From positions 1 through 37,968 of the forward strand of contig JAUHWN010000022.1 of assembly GCA_030424665.1 (NCBI GenBank): a DNA stretch of 37,968 nucleotides, read 5' to 3'. This document shows, piece by piece, positions 24,387-32,899 of this stretch. The notes under the pieces are model-generated. The model did no database searches. It saw nothing but the letters and a program-made list of their open reading frames with translations, and had not been told where the DNA came from. Position numbers and translations under genes: made by a program. Position 1 is the first letter of the stretch, and every line of letters starts with the position of its first letter. The stretch comes from Bdellovibrionia bacterium. Its GTDB lineage: Bacteria > Bdellovibrionota > Bdellovibrionia > Bdellovibrionales > JAGQZY01.

Positions 24387-24845
24387 TTATTTACGAAAGC
24401 AGCTGAGCTTTAGGCCAAAACTATGAGGTTCTTTTTTTAGCGAAATTTCTGTTTTGTCGGAATATATAGTTCCAATTCCTTTTTTACCGTAGCCTCGAGC
24501 ACACTTTACCATCTCTAAATCAATATGTGTCTGTCCATATTTGCAAAAAGTAAATGCTCGCTCCTCATCCCTGGTGTATCCGGATTTTCCTGAGGGCTCA
24601 AACTTGATATGTTCCCGTTCTAATTTTATTTTACAACGGATTTCGAGGTCCGCGTGAGAAATCCCTTTCTTAAGTCTTTGATCGATGCCTTTTCCTGTGA
24701 ATTCAGATTGGCTGCCATTTTCAGTAAGTAAAAGTTTCCAGTAAAGTTTAGTTTCTTTGGCAAAGATTTCGTTGCCAGAAGCTCCATGGCTAGCAGTTGA
24801 GAAAATGAAAAATGCGAGATTGAAAATTGAAACAAGAGATTTCAT
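24387..24845 (-). CDS. Small secreted four-cysteine protein linked to the ABC exporter
   Basis: 152-aa protein with a signal peptide (SLVSIFNLAFFIFSTASHGA) and a mature basic domain of about 130 residues. Four cysteines (in EIRCKIK, TFCKYGQ, MVKCARG and LSCFRK) could form two disulfides, in keeping with a periplasmic or extracellular location. No family recognised. The ATG at 24845 is chosen because AAAGGA lies a few bases upstream; an ATG at 24866 touches the exporter stop and would put seven extra residues before the signal. It follows the MdlB-like gene by 21 bp on the same strand, so it is probably the third gene of that operon. It might be an accessory or, less likely, a cargo of the exporter, but the signal peptide points to the Sec route. 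Confidence 0.75.
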   Translation of the reverse strand: MKSLVSIFNLAFFIFSTASHGASGNEIFAKETKLYWKLLLTENGSQSEFTGKGIDQRLKKGISHADLEIRCKIKLEREHIKFEPSGKSGYTRDEERAFTFCKYGQTHIDLEMVKCARGYGKKGIGTIYSDKTEISLKKEPHSFGLKLSCFRK

Positions 24846-24866
24846 GGAGTTCCTTTTGATTGACAT

Positions 24867-26636
24867 CTAAATATGTAGCTCCGTCTCGAGACGGCTTTCG
24901 ATTTCTTCGACATTAAATTGATTTTTGCATAGTTCAAAGTACTCGGAGCGATTTTCGAGAAGTTCTGAGTGATTGCCCACTTCAATGAGTTCACCATTTT
25001 TAAGAACAATAATTTTATCGCTATTTACGATCGTGGAGAGGCGGTGAGCAATAAAAATGCTTGTTCGGTCCTTACTAATAATTTCGGTAGCCTTTTGGAT
25101 ATAGTGTTCGCTCTGGGAGTCGATATTAGCAGTGGCTTCATCGAGAACAAGAATAGCTGGGTCGAAGGCAAGAATCCTGGCAAAAGAGATGAGCTGTCGT
25201 TCACCCTGACTCAAGTTTTCTCCTCGCTCTTTAACTTCAGCATCGAGTCCACCGTGCTTCTTAACGATCCCATCCGAATAGCTATCTTTGAGAGCCTTAG
25301 TGATGGCCTGTTCTGAAATTCGTTGATCACCGAGAGAGACGTTATCTTTGATACTGCCCTTAAACATAAAGGGGTCTTGTTGAACAACCCCAAGTTTTTG
25401 TCTGAGGTCGGTTCGAGAAAGCTTGTTAATGTTCACTCCATCGATAAGGATCTCACCTTCTTCGATATCGTAGAAGCGCTGTAGCAGGCCAATAATGGTT
25501 GATTTACCACTTCCCGTGCGTCCAACCAGAGCCACTTGTTCACCTGGCTCAATTTCAAAGCTCATATTCTTCAGGACATAGGGGAGATGGGCCCCATAGC
25601 GAAAACTGACGTTTTTAAATTCAATGTGGCCCTTGAGGTTCTCCAGCTGAAGTCCCTCATAATCTTCGGTAGGCTCCCCAAGGACTTCAAAGATTCGTTC
25701 AGCTCCAGTCAAAGAATTTTGTAGCTGTTGATACTTCTCTAATATGAAACGAAGAGGATGGACGAAATCTTGAACGTGGATAATAAACGCAATCAAAGCA
25801 CCTATTTTAAGACCCTCATTTTGATTGAGGTACCCACCGTAGAAAACGGCGGTGACTATGGCTGCTGCATTAAAAAAGTTCATTGTCGGCCAGAGAAGGG
25901 CGTAGAGCCTTACGGCTTTTAATTGGGTTTGTCTATAGGTCTCAGAAAGCCGGCTGAAATACTGTTTGTTTTTATCAATACGGTTGAAGACTTGAATAAC
26001 CTTCATGCCGTTGACGTTTTCAGCGATAAAGGCGTTGATTCGGGCAACCTTTCTTTTGGCGATCTTTAAAGTCGACCGAATTTTATTGCTTAATGAAATC
26101 CCAATATAAATGAGAATGGGCGCTGTAATTAAGGTCACGACACTGAGTTTTACTGAAATTAATGACATGGCCACGAGAATAAAAACGATAGACAGTGCAT
26201 TTGAAAAAATGCCCACTAGTCCCTGGGTAAAAAGGTCTCCAAGGCTGACCACATCATTTGTGACTCTTGTGACAATTTTACCAGATGGAATTTTATCAAA
26301 GTACTTTGCCGGAAGCTTTTGGACGTGTTCGATGAGGTCATTTCTCAGGTCAAAGAGCACCTGATTGCCCAGTTTGAAAAATAAAAATCGATGAGAAAAC
26401 AAAAGAAGGGTTCTGATAATCTCGAGCACGCCGTAGGCAATGCAAATTTTAACGATATAATTGAGGTCGTCTTTGATAATCCCTTCATCGATGGCAAGGC
26501 CGATGAGGGCTGGTAAAATTCGTCCAACAAGTGCGAGTAGAATAATAGCAGCAACGGTAACCCTTAGTAGATTCTTCTGCCTTTTAATGTAGGGCCAGAG
26601 GCCTATTAGGAGCTGTTTAAAACCAAAAGACTTCAT
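24867..26636 (-). CDS. mdlB: MdlB-like ABC exporter half-transporter (canonical catalytic site)
   Basis: 589-aa type IV exporter subunit: six membrane helices in about residues 25-305, then an ATPase domain. Walker A is VGRTGSGKST (about 371-380), the signature is LSQGERQ (475 onward), Walker B is ILVLDE with catalytic Glu500 followed by ATANID, and the switch His is in FIAHRLSTI. The signature is slightly non-standard (LSQGE for LSGGQ), while the partner's is standard and its catalytic residue is not. This complementary asymmetry defines heterodimeric exporters with one active and one degenerate ATP site, and the ATANIDS/SLSAVDS pair is like E. coli MdlB/MdlA. It overlaps the partner gene by 4 bp. 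Likely role: efflux of lipid, peptide or drug across the inner membrane; substrate unknown. Confidence 0.9.
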   Translation of the reverse strand: MKSFGFKQLLIGLWPYIKRQKNLLRVTVAAIILLALVGRILPALIGLAIDEGIIKDDLNYIVKICIAYGVLEIIRTLLLFSHRFLFFKLGNQVLFDLRNDLIEHVQKLPAKYFDKIPSGKIVTRVTNDVVSLGDLFTQGLVGIFSNALSIVFILVAMSLISVKLSVVTLITAPILIYIGISLSNKIRSTLKIAKRKVARINAFIAENVNGMKVIQVFNRIDKNKQYFSRLSETYRQTQLKAVRLYALLWPTMNFFNAAAIVTAVFYGGYLNQNEGLKIGALIAFIIHVQDFVHPLRFILEKYQQLQNSLTGAERIFEVLGEPTEDYEGLQLENLKGHIEFKNVSFRYGAHLPYVLKNMSFEIEPGEQVALVGRTGSGKSTIIGLLQRFYDIEEGEILIDGVNINKLSRTDLRQKLGVVQQDPFMFKGSIKDNVSLGDQRISEQAITKALKDSYSDGIVKKHGGLDAEVKERGENLSQGERQLISFARILAFDPAILVLDEATANIDSQSEHYIQKATEIISKDRTSIFIAHRLSTIVNSDKIIVLKNGELIEVGNHSELLENRSEYFELCKNQFNVEEIESRLETELHI

Positions 26637-28420
26637 AGCGGGGTCTCCTGGGTGCCCTGTCCACCAGGAAGTTCGCCAGACTGAAGTTGATCGAGGCGTT
26701 TATAGGTCTCAGACTGTTTTACAAGTTCATCGTGGCTGCCAATGGCATCAATCTTTCCGTCGTTAATAACTACAATTCGGTCGGCGTGCTTGAGTGTCGC
26801 CAATCGATGGGACACTATAATTATCGTCGGCTCATAACCTTCGGGGCCCTCGCTGACCTCTTTAATTTTTTCTACGATATTCTTCTCAGTGCGAGAATCC
26901 ACGGCACTCAAGCTATCGTCGAGTATGATAATTGGTGACTCCTTAATTAGGGCTCGCGCGATAGTGAGGCGTTGTTTTTGTCCACCTGATAGATTGACAC
27001 CTCGTTCTCCGAGCATGGCATGGTAGCCACCGGGAACCTTTTCGATTTCTTTGTGAATTCGAACCGAGCGGGCCATTTCTTTAATACTCTCATCCGTAAT
27101 ATGATCCTTTAATGAAAAACGAATATTGTCAGCAACGGTATTACTAAAGAGAAAAGCATCTTGGGGGACATAGGCAATGAGATCTCGAAGACTTATTAAA
27201 CTAATGTCGTTTAATGGGATTCCATTGACCGAAACCATGTTTGAAGGAGTTTGCCAGAGCCGAGTCAGAACTTGAATCAAGGTCGATTTTCCAGCGCCGA
27301 CAGGTCCGACAAGACCCAGGGTTTCACCGCGATTAATTTTAAATGAGACCTCTTTAAGGGCCTCTTGTTTGGCTCCTGGGTAGGTGAAGCTCAGGTTGTG
27401 AAATTCAAGACTTTCAAAATCTTTGATGACTTTTTCACCAGAATCCACAACTTCAGGTTCTTCGAGAAGTAGATCATCAATTCGTTTAAACGAAGCGCGA
27501 CCCTGTTGGATAAAAGTGATACCAGCACCGATAGCCGTCATGGGCCAGGCCATTCTTTGGATAAACTGTTGGAAGGCGACCATTGTACCAATTGTGACTT
27601 CGGCCCGCATGACATCAGGAGAAGCGACATACAAAAGGATGACACTGCCAAAGGCGACGGTGAATTCCATGATAGGATGAAAAGCTGAATCGACAAAGGC
27701 TACGTCGTTACAAGCGTTTTCGTAGGTCTTACTCTTCTGATTAAAAAAGCCCAATTGATTTTTTTCTTGGGCAAAGCCCTTGATGACACGCACTCCAGAG
27801 ATAATCTCTTGGGCGCGACCAGACATATCGGCATAGCGATCTTGTTGAATTTTAAAACGTTCAAAGACGAGCTTTTCAACTCTTTGAATTACAAAGGGAA
27901 CAAAGGGCAAGAGAATCAAAACTTGAAGGGTCCACTGCCAATTCATGTAGAACATGATCGGTAAAATCAGGGCCGATAGAATGATTCCATCCATGAGGAT
28001 GAGTATTCCTGGGCCAATCGCCATACGAAACGAATTTACATCATTAGTAACAAGGCTCATGATCTGGCCCACGGTCTTTTTTTGAAAAAAGGAAGGACTG
28101 AGCTCCGTGAGTTTTTCGAAAATCTGATTACGCAGGTCATCAGCCACCGAGTGGTGAAAGCGGCCGAAGTAAATACGCCAAAAATAGCGGAAAAGAGCCA
28201 CAAAAGCTAAGCAGACAAAAAACAGGAAGCAGGTTGTCGCAAGACTTTCGACTTCGGCTTTTTCGCGAATTTGATCGATGGCCTGCTTGAGTAGGACCGG
28301 CGTGATCACATCAAAAAAATTGGTCAGAAAGACAAAGGCCATCCCCCAGCCAAAAAAAGAGGCATATTTTCGAATGAAATATCGAAAAGGTTTCTTGTGT
28401 AGATTTAGGGATTTAGCCAT
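26633..28420 (-). CDS. mdlA: MdlA-like ABC exporter half-transporter (degenerate catalytic site)
   Basis: 595-aa partner of the MdlB-like subunit and first gene of the operon. Six membrane helices fall in about residues 22-305. The ATPase domain has Walker A VGPVGAGKST (371-380), a standard signature LSGGQKQR (477 onward), and Walker B IIILDDSLSAVD, where the catalytic Glu position is Asp502, so this half should hydrolyse ATP poorly. The same LDD-for-LDE change is found in MdlA of E. coli and in related heterodimers. The ATG at 28420 has no Shine-Dalgarno; the minus-strand sequence before it is CTCCTCC, the reverse of what is expected, and GGAGT/ACTCC can form a small hairpin. A short upstream reading frame overlaps this start (see the separate entry). 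The gene diverges from the nuo operon with 356 bp between them. Confidence 0.9.
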   Translation of the reverse strand: MAKSLNLHKKPFRYFIRKYASFFGWGMAFVFLTNFFDVITPVLLKQAIDQIREKAEVESLATTCFLFFVCLAFVALFRYFWRIYFGRFHHSVADDLRNQIFEKLTELSPSFFQKKTVGQIMSLVTNDVNSFRMAIGPGILILMDGIILSALILPIMFYMNWQWTLQVLILLPFVPFVIQRVEKLVFERFKIQQDRYADMSGRAQEIISGVRVIKGFAQEKNQLGFFNQKSKTYENACNDVAFVDSAFHPIMEFTVAFGSVILLYVASPDVMRAEVTIGTMVAFQQFIQRMAWPMTAIGAGITFIQQGRASFKRIDDLLLEEPEVVDSGEKVIKDFESLEFHNLSFTYPGAKQEALKEVSFKINRGETLGLVGPVGAGKSTLIQVLTRLWQTPSNMVSVNGIPLNDISLISLRDLIAYVPQDAFLFSNTVADNIRFSLKDHITDESIKEMARSVRIHKEIEKVPGGYHAMLGERGVNLSGGQKQRLTIARALIKESPIIILDDSLSAVDSRTEKNIVEKIKEVSEGPEGYEPTIIIVSHRLATLKHADRIVVINDGKIDAIGSHDELVKQSETYKRLDQLQSGELPGGQGTQETPL

Positions 28421-28473
28421 GGAGGAGGAGTTTCACTCCAGGAGCGAAAAACATCAAGTTCTATTTCTGTCAT
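28405..28473 (-). CDS. Possible leader peptide overlapping the mdlA start
   Basis: A 22-codon ORF (MTEIELDVFRSWSETPPPWL, then NP and TAA) starts at 28473 and ends 15 bp inside mdlA in another frame. It contains three consecutive prolines followed by Trp just where the mdlA ATG lies; polyproline runs slow ribosomes. With no Shine-Dalgarno for mdlA itself, coupling to this ORF is conceivable. It also lacks a clear Shine-Dalgarno, so chance is a real alternative. Confidence 0.25.
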   Translation of the reverse strand: MTEIELDVFRSWSETPPPWLNP

Positions 28474-28776
28474 GGTCGTTTTTACACTGATTTTTGGGGA
28501 GGAAGGTGCGCCAGTAAATGGGGCAAAAAAAACTGTAATTCCCTGAGCCCTAGAATCCTTCTTGAGACTGAATTTCAGTGCCTCACTTAATGCAAATTAA
28601 TCGAGAAAATCATTGAATTTTCGGGTATCTAGCGTTTTATTATCACTCAATCTATACAAGCTCTTTGGGGGGCTAAATATTTGCTCAATTTAATTTGAGC
28701 ACGGCTGTGACTGAGTCTTCATAATTATTGGTAAGGCTCTGAAATTAATAACTTTTGTAGAAATTAGAAGGCCAAT
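28421..28776. other. Divergent promoter region between mdlA and nuoB
   Basis: This 356-bp non-coding stretch must drive both the exporter operon (leftward) and the nuo operon (rightward). Apart from the overlapping leader ORF on the left and the dyad at 28682-28701 I see no gene, tRNA or terminator in it. It is AT-rich on the nuo side. An AGAAGG ribosome site precedes nuoB at its right edge. Confidence 0.6.
28682..28701. promoter_or_regulatory. 20-bp dyad, candidate operator upstream of nuoB
   Basis: TGCTCAA and TTGAGCA form perfect 7-bp half-sites separated by six bases (TTTAAT), 75 bp before the nuoB start. The right half-site overlaps a TTGAGC that could serve as a -35 box for a promoter with a CATAAT-like -10 near 28720-28725. 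The symmetry and spacing suit a dimeric helix-turn-helix regulator; no specific regulator can be named. Confidence 0.45.
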
Positions 28777-29391
28777 ATGAGCGAAGAAAATACTTTGAAA
28801 ATCAATGCGAGTATCGACCCAAAAGGGATGCTGCCCGAATCAAATAGTCTCTTGGAGTCATCGGTTTTAACCACAAAACTCGACGACTTTATTGCCTGGG
28901 GAAGAAAGAATTCTCTTTGGCCACTTCCATACGGTACTGCCTGTTGCGGGATCGAAATGATGTCCGTCATGGGCCCTCGCTACGATTTGGCTCGATTTGG
29001 AGCTGAGGTTGTTCGATTTTCGCCCCGCCAAGCAGATTTACTTCTCGTGGCCGGAACAATTACTGAAAAGATGGCTCCGATTCTCGTCCACATTTACGAG
29101 CAAATGCTCGAACCCAAATATGTAATTTCAATGGGAGCTTGTGCCAGCTCGGGCGGCTTTTATCGCGCTTACCACGTGTTGCAAGGTTGCGATAAAGTAA
29201 TTCCTGTGGATGTTTATGTCCCGGGTTGTCCGCCAACGCCAGAAGCTGTTTTGGACGGAATCATGGCGCTCCAAAAGATGATTCAAGAGGGAGCACCTCG
29301 TCCTTGGAAAGAGAACTGGAAGAATCCTTTTGAGCATACACTTCCAGAAATTGAAGGGGCCTTTGACGAACCAAGAGGCTTTCACGGTTAA
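28777..29391 (+). CDS. nuoB: NADH-quinone oxidoreductase subunit B
   Basis: 204-aa complex I subunit that carries the terminal iron-sulfur cluster N2 and passes electrons to quinone. The cluster ligands are all visible: adjacent C56-C57 in [11 protein letters not shown]122 in MGACASSGG and C151 in [17 protein letters not shown] lies 6 bp before the ATG. The N-terminus has about 30 residues before the conserved core and the C-terminal tail after PRPWKENW is polar. It opens the operon, whereas the usual first gene, nuoA, is absent; the other membrane-arm subunits are also missing from the window. Being soluble, it would attach at the inner face of the membrane to a NuoH encoded elsewhere. Confidence 0.96.
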   Translation: MSEENTLKINASIDPKGMLPESNSLLESSVLTTKLDDFIAWGRKNSLWPLPYGTACCGIEMMSVMGPRYDLARFGAEVVRFSPRQADLLLVAGTITEKMAPILVHIYEQMLEPKYVISMGACASSGGFYRAYHVLQGCDKVIPVDVYVPGCPPTPEAVLDGIMALQKMIQEGAPRPWKENWKNPFEHTLPEIEGAFDEPRGFHG

Positions 29392-29431
29392 CAATAATTA
29401 AGCGATTCAATAATTTTTAGAGTGGATATCT

Positions 29432-31120
29432 ATGAGTACAATTGACCATTTAAAAGACCATCTGAAGCAGGGGTTTAATCAAGACCTCGAAAAACTGAAG
29501 ATTTACCAAAGTTTCGGCAACGATGTGATCGAAGCTCCAAAAGAGTTTGTTCACCCCTTGTTGAAGTTTTTAAAATCCCATGGACATTTTGATTTTTTAA
29601 TGGATGTTTGTGGGGCCGACTACCCCGAGCGTGAGGGCGGGCGATTTGATGTTGTTTACCATCTCTTCAGTTCCAAAAATGCGAGACGACTTCGGGTAAA
29701 AGCTCGACTTCATCAGGGCGAGAAAATTCCGACGGTTACCGATATCTGGCGAGGGGCTGATTGGTTTGAACGTGAAGCCTATGACATGTTTGGGATTATC
29801 TTTGAAGGGCATAATAACCTGAGAAGACTTTTGACCCATCATCAGTTCAAGGGGCACCCCTTGAGAAAAGACTACGAAGCCGATCATCAGCAACATTGTG
29901 ATTCAGCTTTACCGATACACTTTGACTATGATCCGAATTACATTGAGGATCCTAATAAAGACTTAGTTCCTCTTAATATTGGTCCTTCCCACCCAGCTAC
30001 CCACGGTACCCTCAGGGTTATGGCTGAACTCGATGGTGAAACTGTTCACCGGGCTAATGTTGAGTTGGGTTACCTTCACCGGTGTTTCGAAAAAATGGCT
30101 GAGACCCATGCCTATAATCAGGTCATTCCTTATACAGATCGTTTGAACTATTGTTCAGCGCCGATCAATAATGTTGGATACTGTAAAACCGTTGAAAAAC
30201 TTCTTGGGGTTGAGATTCCACCCAAGGCTCAAGCCATGCGAATTATTCTATCTGAGCTTTCGCGAGTCATTGATCACATTGTTTGTATTGGGGCCAATGC
30301 TGTTGACCTAGGTGCTTTGACAGGTTTCTTTCACCTCTTTACCTATAGAGAAATGGTTTACACTCTTTTTGAAAAACTCTGTGGTGCACGCTTGACGGTA
30401 TCACTGACTCGCGTCGGTGGTATGGCACAAGATGCGCCTCCGGGCTGGTTCGACGACGTTCTCGAAACCTGTAAAAAAATTCGTGAGGGTGTCGACCAAC
30501 TCGAAACTCTTTTGTCAGGTAACAAAATTTGGATCGAGAGAACACGCGGTGTAGGAGCAATTAGTGCTGAAGAGGCTATTCAATGGGGATACACTGGACC
30601 ACTTCTTCGTGCGGCTGGAGTTTCTTTAGATTTACGAAAAGTTGATCCTTACTATGGTTATGAGACTCTGGACTTTGATGTTCCAGTGGGCTCTAATGGT
30701 GACTGTTACGACCGTTACCTTGTGAGAGTTGAAGAAATGAAGAACTCTCTAAAAATTATAGAACAAGTTGCCAAGAATGTGCCAAGCGGTGACTACACAA
30801 TTCGAGATAAATCTATCGTACTTCCTGAGAAAAAAGATGTTTATGGAAATATAGAAGGTCTAATGAATCACTTTATGCTTGTGATAAAGGGGCTTCGACC
30901 GCCAGCAGGTGAAATATACGATGCCACTGAAGCGGCTAACGGAGAACTGGGTTTTTACTTAGTGAGTGACGGTTCGGCCCAACCCTATCGCTTAAAAGTG
31001 CGACCACCATGTTTTGCTATCTATCAGTCTTTTCCGAAACAAATTACGGGTGGACTAGTAGCTGATGTTATTACGGTTTTGGGAAGTATGAATCTTATTG
31101 CCGGTGAGCTGGACCGGTAG
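29432..31120 (+). CDS. nuoCD: NADH-quinone oxidoreductase fused subunit C/D
   Basis: 562-aa fusion of two peripheral-arm subunits. Residues about 1-155 are NuoC (GGRFDVVYHLFSS, WRGADWFEREAYDMFGIIFE, HPLRKDYE); after a linker of about 20 residues, about 178-562 is NuoD, with IGPSHPATHGTLRVMAELDG, ELGYLHRCFEKMAE, and the C-terminal PPCFAIYQSFPKQITGGLVA ending SMNLIAGELDR. The SHPATHG His and the end region form part of the quinone pocket with NuoB. The same fusion is known in E. coli and several other bacteria, so it is not unique. The gap after nuoB is 40 bp and the ATG at 29432 follows GAGTGGATAT, a modest ribosome site. The downstream gene starts 13 bp after the stop. Confidence 0.95.
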   Translation: MSTIDHLKDHLKQGFNQDLEKLKIYQSFGNDVIEAPKEFVHPLLKFLKSHGHFDFLMDVCGADYPEREGGRFDVVYHLFSSKNARRLRVKARLHQGEKIPTVTDIWRGADWFEREAYDMFGIIFEGHNNLRRLLTHHQFKGHPLRKDYEADHQQHCDSALPIHFDYDPNYIEDPNKDLVPLNIGPSHPATHGTLRVMAELDGETVHRANVELGYLHRCFEKMAETHAYNQVIPYTDRLNYCSAPINNVGYCKTVEKLLGVEIPPKAQAMRIILSELSRVIDHIVCIGANAVDLGALTGFFHLFTYREMVYTLFEKLCGARLTVSLTRVGGMAQDAPPGWFDDVLETCKKIREGVDQLETLLSGNKIWIERTRGVGAISAEEAIQWGYTGPLLRAAGVSLDLRKVDPYYGYETLDFDVPVGSNGDCYDRYLVRVEEMKNSLKIIEQVAKNVPSGDYTIRDKSIVLPEKKDVYGNIEGLMNHFMLVIKGLRPPAGEIYDATEAANGELGFYLVSDGSAQPYRLKVRPPCFAIYQSFPKQITGGLVADVITVLGSMNLIAGELDR

Positions 31121-31133
31121 AGAGAGGACTGAG

Positions 31134-31610
31134 ATGTTTAAATTATCTCCAGAGGGAGTCGAATTCGTAAAAAGTGAAGTGGCTCGCTATGAATCAAAAG
31201 AGTCGGCGATCATCCCAGCTCTTTATCGAGTGCAAAAAGAAAACGATAATTGGGTGCCCAATGAAGCCATCTCTGAGCTCAGTCAGATTATGGATATTCC
31301 AGAAGCACGCATTAACGAGGTCTTTCATTTCTACACAATGTTCAATAAAGAACCGGTCGGTAAATACCACGTGCAGGTTTGTACTAACGTAGCCTGTGCC
31401 ATGGCTGGAACTCGAGAAATTTTAAAAGATCTATGTGATGAGCACGGAGTAAAAGTTGGTGAAGTGACGAGTGACGGTCGCTATTGCTTTCAAAATGTTG
31501 AATGCTTAGGTTCCTGCGGGACAGCACCCATGCTGCAGATTAATCAAGACAAGTATAACGAAAATCTCGATATCGAAAAAACTAAACAATTATTAAAGGA
31601 TTTGCCCTAA
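31134..31610 (+). CDS. nuoE: NADH-quinone oxidoreductase subunit E
   Basis: 158-aa thioredoxin-fold ferredoxin of the NADH-input module; it holds the [2Fe-2S] cluster N1a. Ligand cysteines lie in VCTNVACAMAG and ECLGSCGTAPM, the normal spacing. ATG at 31134 is chosen: AGAGG is 6 bp upstream and it begins MFKLSPEGVEF; a reading frame from 31098 would overlap nuoCD. The C-terminus ends KQLLKDLP and its stop shares one base with the nuoF start, so translation is coupled. Confidence 0.94.
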   Translation: MFKLSPEGVEFVKSEVARYESKESAIIPALYRVQKENDNWVPNEAISELSQIMDIPEARINEVFHFYTMFNKEPVGKYHVQVCTNVACAMAGTREILKDLCDEHGVKVGEVTSDGRYCFQNVECLGSCGTAPMLQINQDKYNENLDIEKTKQLLKDLP

Positions 31611-32899
31611 TGCCAGAATCCAAATTACTTACTGAACACTATCATAAAGACGAATATCGCGGTCTCCAAGGTTACAAGGCTAACGGGGGCTACCAAGTTA
31701 TTGAAAAAGCCTTTAAGATGGATCCACAAAAGATCATCGAAGAAGTTCTTAATTCTGGTCTTCGCGGTCGTGGTGGAGCTGGTTTTCCGACGGGACGAAA
31801 GTGGTCCTTTCTTCCGGATAATGGGGAACCTCGCTATCTTCTTTGCAATGCTGATGAAGGGGAACCTTGTACCTTTAAAGATCGCATGATGATGGAGCGA
31901 GCTCCCCATCAATTGATCGAAGGTATGGTTATTTCTGCTTTCGCCATTAAGTCGCACAAGTCCTATATATATGTTCGTGGTGAGTACACTGAGAGCGTTG
32001 AAATTTTACGAGAAGCTATTAAAGAAGCTTACGATGCCGGGTACTTAGGTAAGAATATCCTTGGATCAGGTTTTGATCACGATATGGATGTATACGCTGG
32101 TGCCGGTGCATATATCTGTGGCGAAGAGACAGGAATGATCTCTTCTCTCGAAGGTAAAAAAGGCCAACCAAAATTAAAACCACCATTTCCAGCGGTTAAA
32201 GGATATTTGGGTAAACCGACAATCGTTAACAATGTCGAAACACTAGCGGCTGTCGTTCCCATTATTAAGGATGGAGCCGATGCCTATAAGAAATTTGGTA
32301 CCGAAAAATCGACTGGTACCAAACTCTTTTCGGTTTCGGGCGATGTGCAAAAGCCCGGAAACTATGAGGTTCCACTCGGTATGCCCTTGCGTGAACTCAT
32401 TGAACTCGCTGGCGGCATGAAACCTAGTCGAACCTTGAAGGCTGTTATTCCGGGGGGAACTTCAGCTCCGGTACTTAATAAAGAAGAAGCTGAAAAAGCG
32501 ACTATGGATTATGAGTGTTTAGCCGAAATGGGATCAATGCTCGGTTCTGGAGCTGTTACGATTATCGACGATACTCGTTGTATGGTGGATATGCTCCACG
32601 TAATCACTCATTTTTATCATCACGAATCTTGTGGTCAGTGCACTCCATGTCGCGAGGGCACGGGTTGGTTGAATAAAATTGTGAACTCAATTGTTGAAGG
32701 CCGCGGAAGGCTCCAAGACATCGATACACTATGTAAGGTGGCCGACCACATGAAGGGTAAAACGATTTGTGCCCTTTCAGATGCTGCCGCACTACCTGTT
32801 TTAAGTTTTGTACCTAAGTTCAGAAGTGAATTTGAGTTTTATATCCGTGAAGGACGATCTAAGGTTAAGGGAACACGTTATGCCGAAATGCACGCTTAA
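31610..32899 (+). CDS. nuoF: NADH-quinone oxidoreductase subunit F (NADH-binding, FMN)
   Basis: 429-aa flavoprotein where NADH is oxidised: electrons go to FMN and then to the [4Fe-4S] cluster N3. Seen: the NADH/FMN-binding glycine-rich loop LRGRGGAGFPTGRKW (about 51-65), ADEGEPCTFKDR, the second glycine-rich segment around AGAGAYICGEETGMISSLEG, and the cluster cysteines C341, C344 and C347 in SCGQCTPCREGTGW with C387 in TICALSDAA. Length is typical. It begins on the last base of the nuoE stop and its last 20 bases overlap nuoG, whose start has its own ribosome site. E-F-G order is the usual one. Confidence 0.96.
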   Translation: MPESKLLTEHYHKDEYRGLQGYKANGGYQVIEKAFKMDPQKIIEEVLNSGLRGRGGAGFPTGRKWSFLPDNGEPRYLLCNADEGEPCTFKDRMMMERAPHQLIEGMVISAFAIKSHKSYIYVRGEYTESVEILREAIKEAYDAGYLGKNILGSGFDHDMDVYAGAGAYICGEETGMISSLEGKKGQPKLKPPFPAVKGYLGKPTIVNNVETLAAVVPIIKDGADAYKKFGTEKSTGTKLFSVSGDVQKPGNYEVPLGMPLRELIELAGGMKPSRTLKAVIPGGTSAPVLNKEEAEKATMDYECLAEMGSMLGSGAVTIIDDTRCMVDMLHVITHFYHHESCGQCTPCREGTGWLNKIVNSIVEGRGRLQDIDTLCKVADHMKGKTICALSDAAALPVLSFVPKFRSEFEFYIREGRSKVKGTRYAEMHA

